Assembly: GCF_000374425.1 (NCBI RefSeq)
Contig: NZ_KB894370.1
Location: 28,398 to 92,397 of the forward strand
DNA: 64,000 bases
From: Acinetobacter tjernbergiae DSM 14971 = CIP 107465
GTDB lineage: Bacteria; Pseudomonadota; Gammaproteobacteria; Pseudomonadales; Moraxellaceae
Direction: 5' to 3'
In this document: positions 63,998 to 64,000 of the stretch, in pieces
Position numbering within the stretch: the first letter of the stretch is position 1
How the letters are laid out: each line of letters opens with the position of its first letter
Position numbers and translations under genes: made by a program
The notes under the pieces: model-generated
What the model was told of the DNA's origin: nothing
What the model saw: the letters and a program-made list of their open reading frames with translations, nothing else
Database searches by the model: none

Positions 63998-64000
63998 TAT

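Larger units (their letters stand above)
61448..64000 (-). mobile_element. Small filamentous (inovirus-type) prophage or satellite, RS1-like layout, right end cut by window
   Basis: Bounded on the left by the dif-like site and on the right by inverted dif-like sites at 63859-64000. Gene order from the right: opposing RHH regulator and membrane peptide, small protein, replication initiator, ssDNA-binding-like protein. This mirrors att, rstR, rstA, rstB of the V. cholerae RS1 satellite. No major coat, minor coat or Zot-like assembly gene is present in the ~2.5 kb. A complete phage could follow beyond the window. Confidence 0.65.

Overview
The window looks like an Acinetobacter chromosome, near the replication terminus. 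The DNA is AT-rich, it carries an OsmC-YcaO fusion gene and a MesX/MesD-type folate-independent methionine synthase pair as in A. baylyi, it holds an IS5-family remnant of a type common in the genus, and at 61448-61475 there is a site that matches 24 of 28 bases of the E. coli dif sequence as I remember it. No tRNA, rRNA or CRISPR array was found.

1-5 kb: a TolC-type channel, a GNAT-like protein and the OsmC-YcaO gene with a structured leader. 5.2-19.2 kb: a dense metabolic and detoxification block. It holds two old-yellow-enzyme paralogues, two acetoacetate-decarboxylase-like proteins (one secreted, one not), two DJ-1/PfpI proteins (one secreted, one cytosolic), two short-chain dehydrogenases, a saccharopine-dehydrogenase-like protein, a hydrolase, a di-iron hydrolase-like protein, two AraC regulators and one MerR regulator. 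Four promoters in this block share one MerR-type layout: a -35 box, a 19-nt spacer carrying the same dyad, and a -10 box. They therefore look like one regulon. 19.5-26.2 kb: a TonB-dependent receptor, a small secreted protein, and mesX-mesD followed by a flavin reductase and a TauE/SafE exporter.

26.3-30.4 kb: a DUF4268 nuclease-like protein, a DUF1826-like protein, a HipA/HipB pair and a VF530-type protein. 30.4-45.7 kb: an accessory metabolic block with three paralogous exported hydrolases that have a Cys nucleophile motif, SDR and AKR reductases, two LysR regulators, a broken AraC gene, a broken MFS gene, a cupin-carboxymuconolactone decarboxylase fusion, two lipoproteins and a Bcr/CflA efflux pump. 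Related intergenic repeats lie at its left edge, middle and right edge.

45.8-61.3 kb: a mobile defence island, almost all on the minus strand. It contains an HEXXH protein of unknown function, an IS5-family remnant, a retron (reverse transcriptase, candidate msr-msd RNA and a phosphoribosyltransferase-like/winged-helix effector), a large Avs-like STAND NTPase with an N-terminal nuclease domain, a small coiled-coil protein, a Xre regulator, and an operon of three different tyrosine recombinases plus one small protein. 61.4-64.0 kb: the dif-like site, followed by a small filamentous-phage module (replication initiator, ssDNA-binding-like protein, RHH regulator, membrane peptide). This ends in a hairpin made from two inverted dif-like sites, as in the attP(+) of CTX-type phages. 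No capsid or assembly gene lies between the two ends, so it resembles an RS1-like satellite, but the window stops inside the right-hand site.
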